DNA of 64,000 nt, taken from assembly GCF_019649055.1 (NCBI RefSeq), contig NW_026570321.1, positions 310,001 to 374,000 on the forward strand, given 5' to 3'. The position numbers were made by a program, and so were the translations under genes. Source of the stretch: Paramacrobiotus metropolitanus (taxonomy: Eukaryota > Tardigrada > Eutardigrada > Parachela > Macrobiotidae). This document shows, in pieces, positions 10,086 through 21,850 of the stretch (positions are counted from its first letter, which is position 1; every line of letters starts with the position of its first letter). The notes beneath the pieces were generated by a model. The model saw nothing but the letters and a program-made list of their open reading frames with translations, was not told where the DNA came from and searched no databases.

Positions 10086-12233
10086 CAGCGTTTTGTTCGG
10101 AGAGTGAAATAAATAATAAATAAACAACAATAAATAAACAATCTTCCCAACGCGACTACACTCTTTTACGGTATTGACCGATGATAATAGGCAATAATTA
10201 TATTATCAGGCATAATAAAATAGCACGCTCGGATACAAATACATTTGCTAACAGTCTAACAATGGAATGAATACTTCCACGCTTAAATATGAAATTCAAT
10301 AACAATGCGAAGGTGATCGCTAAATACGTATAGGCGTTACTTTTTGAATTTAGGCTCCTAATTTGCTGCTACATGATGGCTGATCCCGTAAAAAAGATAT
10401 CGACGACATGTTTTGCAGATGAGGTCATTCTGGAGATACGGCACTACAAGGAGCACCGAGTAACAAACACAACTTAGTATTGCACTTCTACTTAGAAGGT
10501 GCAAATTAAAAGCGTCAACGAAAATAGTTGTAGACTTGTCGTTAAGGAGTCAAGGTGCATCCAGTGAACAAAAAAGAATTTTCGACTACAGCGAAGGGAA
10601 GAAACTGGACGCTATCATTAACCCACTGATCTACCGGACGCAGCGAACGTATACAACTCAGCCAAAATGCAAAATTGATGTTCTAACGCGGGAGCGCACC
10701 GATGATGCCATAGAAGTTATCTCGTTTAGGATCACTTGTCTCTACTCAGGCAATCCTGCAGTACGAATCTCTAATTGTTACGGAAATTATCATTTGTTAC
10801 GGAATGGAGTTATGTACGACAAAATGTTCTTATGCCCATATGATTGCGCTTTCTTAATTTTAATATGTGGGAAGTGATGTGGTAAAGTGATTTTTTGGCA
10901 GGCTGCTTACTGCCTATTACTGCCTAACCGCTCCATCGCGTCGTTGTTCAACGTGTCCAACGGCGGCCATCAAGAGAAAAATCGAGCGCGAGTAGGTTAT
11001 GCCGAAAACAGTTTTTTCGCTCCATAGATACATAAGAAGAAAGCGTGTTAAGTTAACAAGCGGTACTTCGTGTTAGTAGCTACTGGCTGGTGCCGTATTG
11101 ATGAGAAGAAGTTATACGCTATTGTCAGCGACTCAGTATTTATGTAATTCACTCGTCTGCATGACTGGGTATACATGTACAGATAATTTCTTCCCACAAC
11201 GTCCCGATTTATGTGGTAATTTCCGGTAGCCAACGACTTAATTAAAAACGCACTTGCTCGATCCCGATGACCGGATAACGATGACCATGATGCTCGACTG
11301 CTTTCGCCTGCGCGCTAGCATACGGTAACGGTATACACTGCCACGACGAAAGCACAGTCCATACAGCACAGTCTGCTACGTCCCTAAAAAGCATTCGTGC
11401 CTGTGGGGCATGTGCACTCCTGGCTCTATACCTTACTACATCGTACCAAAGCCGTAACCCTTACTACCTCCGGCTAATTAGCTAGTCCTCTGGTAGATCT
11501 TTATCAGCAGTTGTTGTTGTTTATTGAAAATATTGTGTTGTCGTTTAACAAGCCTCATCAAAGTTTTTCACCATCGTGATCAAAAGAAATAAAAAGATAA
11601 ACTAAAGAATACAGATCCTTTAGTAGTTTAGCTGCTAAGAATACGTGTCCGCTAAGCTTTGCCTGCATCACGCTTACTGTTGTTTCTTCTGCATCTTGCA
11701 TAACCAGCACGCAACAGGTACTTGTGCTAATGCTGTACTCGTATGGGTTCTCCGCTTCTTGCTTGTCTCAGTTGTATCATATCTAGGTACTTATTCATTC
11801 GTGGTGCTTGCACACTTAAAAGCATTTCTTAAGTGCGGACTGTGCGACTAACAATTAATGCCTAGCATTGCTGCGTCTTTAATGCTCCAGTTCAGGGCAC
11901 GAAGAGTTTGGCTCGATTCAAATTTCAGTGAACAAATCATCATTACAGTTTTAATACCATAAGCCGCGTTGTAGAACAGAAATCTAAGCATGCGCAATGT
12001 TTCGTTTCCTATTGGTGCTAATGCTCACTGTTATTTGGTCAAATTTTGACGTTATGGTTTGACGTCACGGGAAGCACGTAAACTAAAATACGTACGAAAA
12101 GTGCGTATGGTGTACGCAGAACGATGATCACCCCAACGTACCGAAATACGGCACGCAGTAAATCATTGTAAATTTGGCAACCCAGTTCACAGTACTATAC
12201 ATACACTATGACGAAAGCATAATACAGTACAAC
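10086..12233. other. Non-coding region left of MITE, partly shared with 44.2-44.5 kb
   Basis: The first ~300 bp (AATAAA-rich, then a stretch around 10230-10340 containing 'acatttgctaacag') resembles 44205-44490 and is the ancestral 3' flank of the family genes. Beyond that no gene is recognisable; ORFs such as 10536-10877 have no family resemblance. In duplication unit 2 most of this interval is missing. Confidence 0.4.
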
Positions 12234-12593
12234 CACAGAGACTGGTAATACATAGAGAGGCCATGTCAATCGAATCGCATGTAAAGCCGCGTTCCGCTGT
12301 GCCGTTCAGCTTAAGATCCCCGCTTCGAACACGAATATCATTGGCAGAAGTACCACTTTTGGCCATGCGGATTGGCAGTATTTACGTTAATGCGCAATTG
12401 TGGTTGGTTATCCAAATACAACCAATCCGCACAGTCCTGTTTTGCTGCATGGATTGGCTGTATTCGAGCACATTTTGAGATGCAACCGCCGTTCGTGGAT
12501 GGTAGGCCAACGACAGGGGGTCTTAATCTGCACGGAAAACTGAATCACTTGCAAAGTATTGTGTGTCCTCTCTATGTATTACCAGTCTCTGTG
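12234..12593. mobile_element. 360-bp MITE with 27-bp perfect TIRs
   Basis: The ends are a perfect 27-bp inverted repeat starting CACAGAGACTGGTAATACAT. A direct 7-bp repeat gtacaac flanks it (12227-12233, 12594-12600). No coding capacity for a transposase. Seven-base duplications occur in P-like elements and some others; the superfamily is not settled. Confidence 0.8.
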
Positions 12594-13541
12594 GTACAAC
12601 TGTACAACTACTGCATTTACAACATACAGAAACAGAGAAACAAAGTAACGTTACTTCATGCTTTTAACGAAAACTTTGAAGGTTTAAATTTAAGTACTTG
12701 AACTCGAAAGCAATGCGCTGGAAACAAATATGGTACACGGTGCGCAGTTTACAGTGGACCTTAATAAAGGTGGCAACATTGTAACACCCAGTCACCCACG
12801 GTCATTTCAAAAAACTGATCCTGAACGGTTAGAAACTACGAATATATTATCTGTATGTAATTTAATTTTTGACATCTTATTGTAATTTTTCACTATATTT
12901 ACAGATTTACTTACCAGATTATCGCTACGGTTGCAAAAATCGGGTTTTTCTCTTGATAATTTGAAAATACCGTACTTGTCAATCCCATGCAGCTTGGCAT
13001 TTGATTACAGTACAATTATGAGATTAGGAAATAATGATCGACTCAAAAAGCTGCCACTAATTAAGTTTTGTATTTATGACTGAGCCTTTTTGCTTCATCG
13101 TCTGAAAATTAAACGTCTGGAATTTGAGATGCACACAACATTATATTTTAATTATTTTCTAAAAAAACTTGTGGCATCTGCAAATTGCTTTGTATGCAGT
13201 TACTTTCCGGTTTTTCATACGCTGGTACGTAAAACATTTATTGACAAAGCCCGAAAGCCGGTAGAAAAGCCGGTTAGTGATGGCTCATCGTACGCTCATC
13301 AAAATGGGCAAATACTGTTCAATACCAATCGATGCGTCGGGCCTCAACAACTTGTACGAAAGCTAAAGCACATTGCGTAAAGAATAAACACACTTCCGGA
13401 AGCATACGACGAACCAGTGCATCGCGCAATACACTGGCATTTGCACTTTGGGCGATTATTTCATTTATCATCGAAAAAAATCAAACTTTCTGCTTTTCCA
13501 CCGAATAGAAGTATATATATATACACCGGCCCGGCAGCATT
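12594..13541. other. Upstream region of serpin A, shared with unit 2
   Basis: From about 13090 the sequence is homologous to 28105-29147 (for example the 'gaaaagccggttagtgatgg' stretch at 13264-13283). The intact TA at 13313-13314 is the empty site for the MITE present at 28326-28896. No gene is evident. Confidence 0.5.
13508..13524 (+). promoter_or_regulatory. Candidate TATA box of serpin A
   Basis: A run of alternating TA (gtatatatatatacacc) lies about 20-30 bp before the ATG. The paralogous serpin B has tcgtatataagtaaat at the same place (29119-29134). If used as a TATA box, the leader would be only a few bases long, so this could also be a diverged AT repeat within the 5' UTR. Confidence 0.3.
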
Positions 13542-15231
13542 ATGAGCACACCCGTTACACCAGACACCGACGCAATGGCTGCCGCTGTCATCGCCCCATT
13601 CTCCCTGGCCAACAACCAGTTCTCCCTGGATCTGTACGGGAATTTAATTGCCAGTAAACCCCGCAATGAAAACGGTTTCCTCTCGCCGTTCAGCGTCATG
13701 GCTGCACTGTCGATGGTCAATGTCGGTGCCAAGGGCAAAACCAAGCAGCAGATCCTCAAGGCCACCCATCTAGACAAGATGAACGACACCTTTATCGACA
13801 GTGCCTTCATGTCGTTGTTCACTCGCCTGGAAGTCCATACCGCCCCCTCAACCGCCCCTGCCACACCCCCCGACGAATGGGCACGCCAGACGCCGTATTT
13901 AGCCATCGCCAATCGCGTGTATCTGCAGAAGGGGTTCAGTTTTAAGCAGGAATTCGGGGATGTGCTGAAGAATTTCTATCAGACGACGTTCGGTAAAGCT
14001 TGAAATCATTATGTCAAATCATTGTCTTTCAAATCGCAAATCAAATCACTTTAAAATGGAACTGGCCTTCGAGAATTTGAGAGTTTGAAACAAAAGCAAA
14101 ATATCTGTAATATTATTTAAAATTTAATATTATTTAAAATTTTAAATATTCTGCCATAACAGAAAAAAAAGTAAGTACTCTAAAACCCTTTAAAAAATGT
14201 GTTGTGTAATTTCTGATTTTTTTAATTTCATTTCAAATCATTACAAAAACGGCCTAAAACTGTTTTAATTCCACTCCAACTGTAGGTGAGGCGGATTTTG
14301 CGGGTAATGCACAGCAGGCGACACGCGACGTCAACCAGTGGGTGGAGAGTGTCACCAATCATCGCATTCAGAATCTCTTCAGCCAGATTGAACCGAGCGT
14401 GAAGTTGGCGCTGGTCAGTGCGATTTATTTCAAAGCCGAATGGGAGGACCATTTCCAGAAAGAGATCACCCAGAACGGGGATTTTTTCGGGGAGGGGAAC
14501 ACCTTCAAAAATGTACCGTTTATGAAGCAGACTGATGACGAAGCAAAATTCGCCAAATTGGCGGATGTGGATGCTACCGGCTTAATTAAGCCGTACGCCC
14601 ACGGAGCTGTCCACATGCTGTTCATTCTGCCCAATAAGAAGGACGGGCTGGCCGCGCTGGAGAAGAAGCTCCGCCCCGCTCACTTTGATATCAGCAAGTA
14701 CCAGAGGGCGGAAGTGGAGATCACGTTGCCCCGGTTTAAGATCGAAAGTGATTTCAACCTCAATGCTGCTTTAAAACAAATTGGTATTGTCGATGCCTTC
14801 CAGGATAATGCCGATTTCAGCGGGATTTCCACGCAACCACTGAAGATATCAGAAGTGGTGCATAAGACATTTGTCGGTATGTACAGTAAGAAGAATCGTT
14901 TATGAACATGCAATTGACAAAAATTCTCGTATTTGAAACTGGTTCATTTCAGTATATGTAAAATTAAGAAACTTAAGGCGGAGTCTGTAGAAAATGAAGT
15001 CACGAATTTTTGTTAACTGTACGGTTATGTAATGTTTCAGAGGTCAATGAGAAAGGAACCGAAGCGGCGGCAGCAACCGGCATGAAAATGGTGCCGTTAT
15101 CGGCAGTATTCTTCCCGGAAGATATGAAGAAAGTGTTCAAAGCTGACCATCCTTTCTTGTTCGCCATCCAGCACCGCGAAACCGGCGCTATCTTGTTCAT
15201 CGGACGCGTGTCCAATCCCAGTCCCGCCTAG
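13542..15231 (+). CDS. Serpin A, predicted inhibitory, no signal peptide
   Basis: Three exons join in frame: 13542-13992, 14286-14876 and 15041-15231, giving 410 residues, normal for a serpin. Introns have GT/AG ends and the joins restore codons that are uninterrupted in serpin C. Serpin signatures include [20 protein letters not shown] near the N terminus, ANRVYLQKG, the breach region [15 protein letters not shown], and the C-terminal HPFLFAIQ...ILFIGRV. The last exon holds the hinge [10 protein letters not shown], which small residues mark as inhibitory. Counting P17 at the Glu of EKGTE puts P1-P1' at Leu-Ser, so chymotrypsin- or elastase-like proteases are plausible targets. The N terminus lacks a secretory signal, suggesting an intracellular serpin like vertebrate clade B. 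AATAAA lies at 15548. Target and location are inference. Confidence 0.88.
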
Positions 15232-16155
15232 AGATGGCTGCACTACTTTTGGTGAACGAGTAAGGGCGAACATTCTCGCGAACACTGTCTTTGGCGCAAA
15301 TTATACAGCTTTTTTTATTTGTATCCCCTAAGGAGTTGTTAAGTAATTTTGCCGCAATTAATTCTGCCGCAATTTGACCAAATCATCTTATATTATCACC
15401 TGCCGCGGTCAGTATTTTTTTTCTTTACTGATAGTGAGTAACATCCATAACGCAAACCCGTTACAGATCCATAATCTCGCTTATTGTCATCATTGTAAGC
15501 TACAGTAATCAAGAGTTCATCATTCATTGCTCTCGGATGCGGTGCTGAATAAAATTAAAACACTTTCTCTTAGAGTTAGGTCGTCGAATTGTGCCTAGAA
15601 ACCTTTATGTACTGCACTCACATTGACGTACGCAGAAAAGATATAGGCAGGCAAGTACGTAATTTGTAATTACATATAATTTAGTAACTGGCGTAAACGC
15701 CTAAACGGTAAAAACCTTTCGTTCATCGAAACAAATCTTGTACAACAAGCTTTTGTTCTACATCTTTCCAGTTTGTTACGCACGACTTCTGATGTTAAGC
15801 ATACGATTATGTGTAGGTAAACGATAATTATGCTGTCGCGTTACAACCCTTTGCTTGTAAAAGTTCTCCAAATAATAATTAATAATTTATTTGTATAGGT
15901 ATATATAAAAGCGAAAGCTTTGTTTTAGGAAAAGAGACTGAAAACTTTCATTGGTCATACTGAGATCGTGAAGTTTGCTCATGCATGGTAAAGGGTAATT
16001 TGCAAATCTTTACAATTTTCGTCACATCTTGACGCAATATTCAGTTTAATCAGCGTGCTTCTAGTTTTCGGGTACTGTGATAGTTTTCTGAAACGCTTAG
16101 TTGTAGATACTGTATATACACTGTTACTAATCAGAACGTTTTACGTCCAGTGAAA
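15232..16155. other. Spacer between serpin A and glycosyltransferase 1
   Basis: It includes the serpin 3' UTR with AATAAA at 15548-15553. The rest is AT-rich and homologous in patches to 30772-31716 (for example 'cgcctaaacggtaaaaacct'). No other gene was seen. Confidence 0.5.
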
Positions 16156-17097
16156 ATGCTGACAGTCATCCAGAGGCTCAAACCTTTTACAACAGTCGCA
16201 ACGCTAATTCTGGTGGCAGCATTCCCCTTTAGGCAAAATATATCGGACTTGCTGCGTCATCATCCACTGTTTTTCATCACTAAATCGCAGACGCATTATG
16301 GCCAGTCTGTTGCGAAAAAGGCTGTGCTATCACCGGAAAGTAATGTGCATAGTCTGATTGTATTTGCCTTTAAAGACACTCCGAACGCACGTATTAATCT
16401 GGAGTTTTTCCTCCGGCATGGCCTGCACAATCAAGCCGATTTTGTCTTCATCATCCAAGGCGGATTCAACGGCAGCTACATGCCACCCATTCCTGCAAAG
16501 CCCAACATCAAAGTTATTTTGCGCAGTAATACCTGTCAAGACTTAGGAGCTTACAAAGAAGTCTTGACTCACAATGAACTGTACAAAAACTATTCTCGCT
16601 TCATCCTACTAAATGCCAGTGTCCGTGGACCTTTTTTACCGTTCTGGTCGCAAAACTGTTGGAGCGATATATTTTTCTCACGGCTGGTTGGAAAGGTCAA
16701 GTTGGTGGGTACGACCTTTAGCTGTATTCCGGTACGACATGTTCAGTCGATGGTGCTGGTGACGGATCGTGTTGGTTTGAAAATCATTCTACCTATCTTA
16801 AAATGCTTTAAGAACCACCAAGAAGCTATTCAAAAGGGTGAAATTCGTCTTACTAGCGCAGTGTGGAAAGCGGGGTTTGACGTCGACGTGCTGATGAATG
16901 CATACCGGGTGGGAATGATACAATTCAACTGTTCGTACAATGATCCGAATTGGGAAGGCTGGTATTTCGGAATTAACATCAACCCATATGAAGTCGTATT
17001 TCCCAAGGTTAACCGTAACGTTCAACAGAAGCTGATAAATTTATATACGGATTGGCACTACAAGAGTAATTTCAGTAGTTATACACAATGTTTGTGA
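16156..17097 (+). CDS. RgpF-like glycosyltransferase-family protein 1, type II membrane
   Basis: A single exon of 313 codons starts at the ATG at 16156 (the in-frame codon upstream is GTG, not a likely start). Residues about 12-25 form a hydrophobic segment near the N terminus with no obvious cleavage site, consistent with a type II signal anchor. Conserved blocks include LEFFLRHGL, FVFIIQGG, the DLGAYKEVL motif, FILLNASVRGPFLP, WSDIFFSRL, VKLVGTTFSCIP, HVQSMVL and NDPNWEGWYFG. This order resembles the rhamnan-synthesis-F-like family (Pfam RgpF) found in bacteria and scattered eukaryotes, judged from memory. Likely acts in the Golgi lumen on an unknown glycan. Its paralogue at 31717 is nearly identical through the middle and less so at the N terminus. 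An AATAAA at 17230-17235 directly abuts an inserted LTR element. Confidence 0.65.
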   Translation: MLTVIQRLKPFTTVATLILVAAFPFRQNISDLLRHHPLFFITKSQTHYGQSVAKKAVLSPESNVHSLIVFAFKDTPNARINLEFFLRHGLHNQADFVFIIQGGFNGSYMPPIPAKPNIKVILRSNTCQDLGAYKEVLTHNELYKNYSRFILLNASVRGPFLPFWSQNCWSDIFFSRLVGKVKLVGTTFSCIPVRHVQSMVLVTDRVGLKIILPILKCFKNHQEAIQKGEIRLTSAVWKAGFDVDVLMNAYRVGMIQFNCSYNDPNWEGWYFGININPYEVVFPKVNRNVQQKLINLYTDWHYKSNFSSYTQCL

Positions 17098-17235
17098 TAC
17101 TATGAAGTCTGTGAGTTTCGTATCTGTGAGTTCTGCCGGTTGTGATACTTGAAGTTGGTAGTATATAATTATTATGTAAGTAAAAGTCGGGGCCAGATGC
17201 CCGAAAAGAATTAAATCTATGCTACCAGTAATAAA

Positions 17236-17420
17236 TGTAACGGGGGATTCCTGTCTCATGTATTAGTATGTACGAGTATGTGCTTGGTTGTCCCGCCTCT
17301 TGTATTTCCTATTCCTGTACGAGCGGTTCAGTATATATAGCGTTGTATTTCCTGCGGTATCTTCAGTCGTTGGGTTAGCAATATTTCGAGCAGTATCAGC
17401 CGGTTCCGTTGCCCGTTATA
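17236..17420 (+). repeat. 5' LTR
   Basis: It contains a tatatatag motif around 17333-17340 that could be the promoter TATA box of the element. It differs from the 3' LTR by one G in a G run and one base substitution. Confidence 0.88.
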
Positions 17421-17768
17421 CTTGGAGTCGCATACCGAGAACGGAATTTTTTTAAGTCGACAGTTTCAGTGCCCTTTAACTTTTACCACCGCTACCCCTC
17501 CGCCTCTCTGTTGAACAGTGCCTTTAGCCTTTACCACCGCTACCCCTCCGCCTCCCTGTTTCAACAGGTAAGTCCTTATGTATCACGTCCAATTTTTTTT
17601 CCCAAAAAGAACAATCTTAACTGTTACCGATCCTAATACTATTTTCGAATTCCGTATTAACGCGCCATTTTTCAAAAAAATTTAATTAACGATCGTATAG
17701 TCAACTTTCCGCAGTTGGCAGGCTGTTTGCAATAATTAATAATTACTAATTACCAGCAAGTCAATATC

Positions 17769-18656
17769 ATGGCTCTAGACCCGCAAGCACTGCAGAATAT
17801 TCTTAACACCGTTAATGCCGCTGCCGCTCAGCAGAATGCAGCTTTACAGCAAAGCCTGCAGAATAACGCTACTGCACATCAGAATTTATTAAATTTTTTG
17901 AATAATCAAAATGCCGCTGCAGTTACCCGTATAACATCTCTCGAATTGGGTGATTTGCCGAAGTTTGGTGGTTTTTCTTACGAAGACGCTCAGGACTTTT
18001 TAACACAGTTTGAGACGATGGCCGTTGCTAATAACTTCACACCAGCTAACAGAATCCAACATTTTGCGCTCTGTTTGAGGAACAACGCTCTTAGCTGGTA
18101 TACCGCAGAACCAGTAGGTATCACATGGCCAGACCTTCGATCCCATTTTTTAACAGCTTTTGGAAAAACCCGTTTTGAACTCGATCTCATGAATGAAGGT
18201 TGCCGTGCACTAGCATTTACAGATCCTCGTACTTTTGTCCATCGTGTCCTTGATTACGTGGAAGCCAGTAACCCCGCAGCTACCGAAGCAGAAAAAACAG
18301 TTCGTCTCTTCGAAGCCTTGCCCCTTGAATTTAAACCGGCATTCGTGACTAACAGCCCCAGAACCGTAGCCGATTTTTTCAATCGTTTACGTGATGTGTC
18401 CGTTAAACAACAATACAAGCTCGCGATGCAGAATCAAAATTCGTCATATCAGGCGTCCAATAATGTTGCAGATCAGTCAAATCTTTTGTCGCTATACAGC
18501 CAACCGACAGCGCCCAGCTCTAATCAGATAGAGATTGTCGCTCATAACCTGATGAAAGGTTTGGATGAAAGACTGAAGCATCTTGCTGAACAAATAAAGT
18601 GTTTACAGGAGAATAACGAATCAGAGGGCAGTTACGATCTTCTCAGAATTACTTAA
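17769..18656 (+). CDS. Retrotransposon Gag-like protein (capsid region)
   Basis: The 295-codon ORF starts with a Gln/Asn/Ala-rich segment, then a typical retrotransposon gag core: LPKFGG...ED, FLTQFETMA, W.DLRSHFLTAFG, and a central helical region ending in a second polar segment. A different frame (-1) downstream, about 18662-18981, continues with a Cys-His-Cys stretch that looks like a degraded zinc knuckle with the first Cys missing, then a Gln-rich tail to a stop. A frameshift near 18640 therefore separates capsid from nucleocapsid-like parts; I see no slippery heptamer, so a mutation is more likely than programmed shifting. Domain calls are from memory of Ty3/gypsy Gag families. Confidence 0.75.
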   Translation: MALDPQALQNILNTVNAAAAQQNAALQQSLQNNATAHQNLLNFLNNQNAAAVTRITSLELGDLPKFGGFSYEDAQDFLTQFETMAVANNFTPANRIQHFALCLRNNALSWYTAEPVGITWPDLRSHFLTAFGKTRFELDLMNEGCRALAFTDPRTFVHRVLDYVEASNPAATEAEKTVRLFEALPLEFKPAFVTNSPRTVADFFNRLRDVSVKQQYKLAMQNQNSSYQASNNVADQSNLLSLYSQPTAPSSNQIEIVAHNLMKGLDERLKHLAEQIKCLQENNESEGSYDLLRIT

Positions 18657-18981
18657 CGGGTAATGCGAACCGGTTAACCCTTCGACTCACAGATGCGCCA
18701 GGCCAGGTTAATGGATTTTCTAATTGCGGTAACTATGATCATCTTTCGTATGCTTGCCCGTTTGGAGGTGGCCACTCTACGCAGGCACAGTATGCACAGG
18801 CACAACAAGATTCTGAAGATCGTTATCTGATGTCATTCGGTGTAGCACAGCATCCGCCAACGACGCAGCAACTGGCTTTTAACATACCCGGTAAATCAAC
18901 ATTTCAGGCGCAACAGTTCAGGTCTGCAGAATCTGAGGACACCGGCAGTGCACAATCGGCGTATTCGAGATGGCAGATTTA

Positions 18982-21841
18982 ACTTTTCTGGTCTAATTGT
19001 CATTCGTACGTGAAAATTTGTTTCGGTATTGTAAACTTATGTGCTCTTAAACTTTTTGTTGGTATTTGAATATTGGTTTTTATTAGTGATGCCTGCCCGT
19101 TGTTTTTGAAGGCTGCAGCAGTATTTATTGTTATTGAGAAAAGGGCAGATGAGTGAGAAAATGTTTGAGGTTGACAGCGCTGATTCGCTGAAATATTAGA
19201 TTTGTTTGATGATGGCCAGATGTGAAAAGCCTCGCGATGGTAACGGTAATGGTTAATGTCAATGTAATGTGCAGAAATCGATTTGGGATATATTTAAATT
19301 GTTTTCGCATATGCGCAGCACAGCTTAAATCTTATCTATCATTAATTTTCCGCCGCTGGTTCGGCTAATGACATAAAATGCCAGATGTTGTCGTCTTCTT
19401 TTTGCGCAGTCAGAGGTCGTTAATGTCAACTTAAATTATAAAATTTTCAATAAAATCATCAAATCCAGATGTACCATCATTTAAAGTTAAAAATAAATTT
19501 CAACTCTTCGATTTCAACGAAAATACGATCATAAATCTTAATATCAGCGCGCACAACACATGACGGCATACTTGGCACAAAAACATAAATATTATTATTC
19601 GAAATTCCCATTTACTGGTACGGTTATCTTATGCTACGGCAATATGCGCATTGATTTTGGGTACAGACAATTATGAATGTTCGCATCGACTGTAAAAATA
19701 TAACTGATTGGTTCGATTTTGAGATTGTGCAAAGTGTATGGTAACAATTACGCGCGCTTTAATGTAAAAAATAATTCCGCCGAACAGAAGACGCAGCTTG
19801 ATCACCACTGTATACCACGGCAGCTCAAGTAAGTATTTGTGTTAAATCGAATCACGCTAATTACGCAAAATAAAATTAAAGTAGATCTACGAAATTAAGA
19901 AGATCACTAAAAATTTATGGAAAAGGGCTTTGCACGAGCAAATCTATTTATATTCGCACATATACGGGTGCGTGCTATAAACGCCCATCCTTGTTTTGTT
20001 GCGTCGTAATCTATTTTTTCGATCATATAGACGGGCCACGGCTATAAACGCCTGCCCTTGTCCGTGCCCTCTGTTTCTATTGTAATTGTGTTGTCATCCA
20101 GGTGCGCCTATAAACAGTCCCTGTTGGTCTGATTACAGTAATAAAGCCCTCGAGATCCTAATAATTAAATGCGTAACATGTCAGCAAGTCGTGTGACTCG
20201 AAAAACAAACGATCGCATCATTCAGAACAGTAAACAGCTGTTGGGATTTTGATTACGCAACCGAGCTCGCCTGTTGGTAGACTATCACAACAACTGCTGC
20301 ATAGCGCTTCTGAGTGTAAGTATTTCATTTAGTTCCAATTTAAAAAGTATAATAAAAATTCGTATGTATATATTTTATGCGCATATTGCGGTAAGGAAAA
20401 AGGGGTGTCCCTTCCTTAGTACGGGTATAACAAAATTTTTGTTCTGAAGTCATGCATTGTTTGTTGTTCTGCTGATATTGTTTTGGACTTGACTTTGAGT
20501 CTGCAAATAACTTTTCATAAAACTGCAGATGGCGGCAATATAAGTAATTATCAACGTGCTTTTCAACGTTTTTTTGTACTTGTTTCGTTAATTTATAAGT
20601 CATAGCGTAAAAGCGTACACCTTTTTCAGTAACTGAAGAACAGCAATCTTAACAGATAGTACTGCCACTTCCGTAATATTAACAGTATGCGTCTTTTGTT
20701 ATTTCTTGTCACTCTTTTGTTATTTCTTATTATAATTTTATTAGCGGCCAAACATGTGTCACATCTTGTCACCTATTTTCCTTTTTTTAATCTTGGTTTT
20801 GCCAGTCGATTATCTTTTTCAGCCGGTCGTACTATTCTCAGCAATTCTGTATAGCCAGAACAGGGAAGATCATTGCATTCGCTGGATAATCATTTTCCAT
20901 TTGGCCCGATAAAGCACTTCTCGATTTTATTAGGAAAGTAACTTTGGCCCGATTCTCTCCCCGCTCTATCTTTTTTCTTGTTCACGCCTCACCCGTTCTC
21001 ATGTATCCATGCATATCCGTCGCATCACTTCATACAAACAGAGAGCACCGGTTCTCTCTTACTCCTATCATCCTGTCTGCACTACTGTCTTGCCACTCAT
21101 CACTCGGATTCACCCCATTGTAATGCGCTCGCTTTACGCAGTATTGCTCTCGTGCCTTTGTCTCCCCCATCTCATGCGCATTGTCTTATCTCGCTCCAGT
21201 CATTGTCCATTCATGCGTCATTGTCTCACTATTACGCCATACAATGTTATACACTTCATTGACCGAAAGATTGGCGCAAGGTTTATTTTGAAGGTGGCGT
21301 TTCTGGAATATTTGATTTGTATTTGCGGCAATTTTCAACAACTGAATCGTTAAATTAAATTAGCGCGTTAACTGAAAATTATAAAAACATTTGTAAATAT
21401 AAGTAGGGTTGCGTCAATGTGCGTTCAAGTTTTTCAGAACCAGAAGTTTGTAATGATTTTCAGCTGGTGTACTGACGTCGTGGACATCGATATTACACTT
21501 CCTTTCCCAAGACCATTATGAACCCCGATGTCGCATGTCTGCGTGGACTAAGTGGTCATTCTTTAACGTCGGATGGATCGTCGGACGGATACAACAATTA
21601 ACGTCGTACGTGGAACCGGACGGATACAGCAACTATCGTCCTACGTGGAACGCTTCGGAATTCGGATCATATTTGCCTTATTTACCTATTATTTTATTAT
21701 TAATATTTTCGAACTAAGTCTACGTTTTGTACTCCCAAAAAAATCTGATCGTGATTTCTCTAATGTTTTTGCACGCTTTGAATTTTCTTTTGTATATGTT
21801 TTTGTTTATTTTTCCTGAAAACATTCTGTTTTCAGTTTGGT
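18982..21841. other. Non-coding interior of the LTR element
   Basis: About 2.9 kb with no pol-like reading frame on either strand. It includes three evenly spaced 'ctataaac' boxes (19975, 20042 and 20108; spacing 67 and 66) and a ~35-bp tandem duplication at about 21584-21653 (units starting ggacggatac). Such a long non-coding interior is typical of LARD-type non-autonomous elements. Confidence 0.6.
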
Positions 21842-21850
21842 AAGAGGGAG

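Noticed and set aside
10536-10877. 113-codon ORF as a gene
   Set aside because: No motif, poor start context and AT-biased content; no support beyond length.
16150-16155. Start of glycosyltransferase 1 at 16150 (and 31711 for copy 2)
   Set aside because: The codon there is GTG; the ATG two codons later is used instead.
18600-18700. Programmed frameshift in gag
   Set aside because: No slippery heptamer or downstream structure was evident; mutation is the simpler reading.
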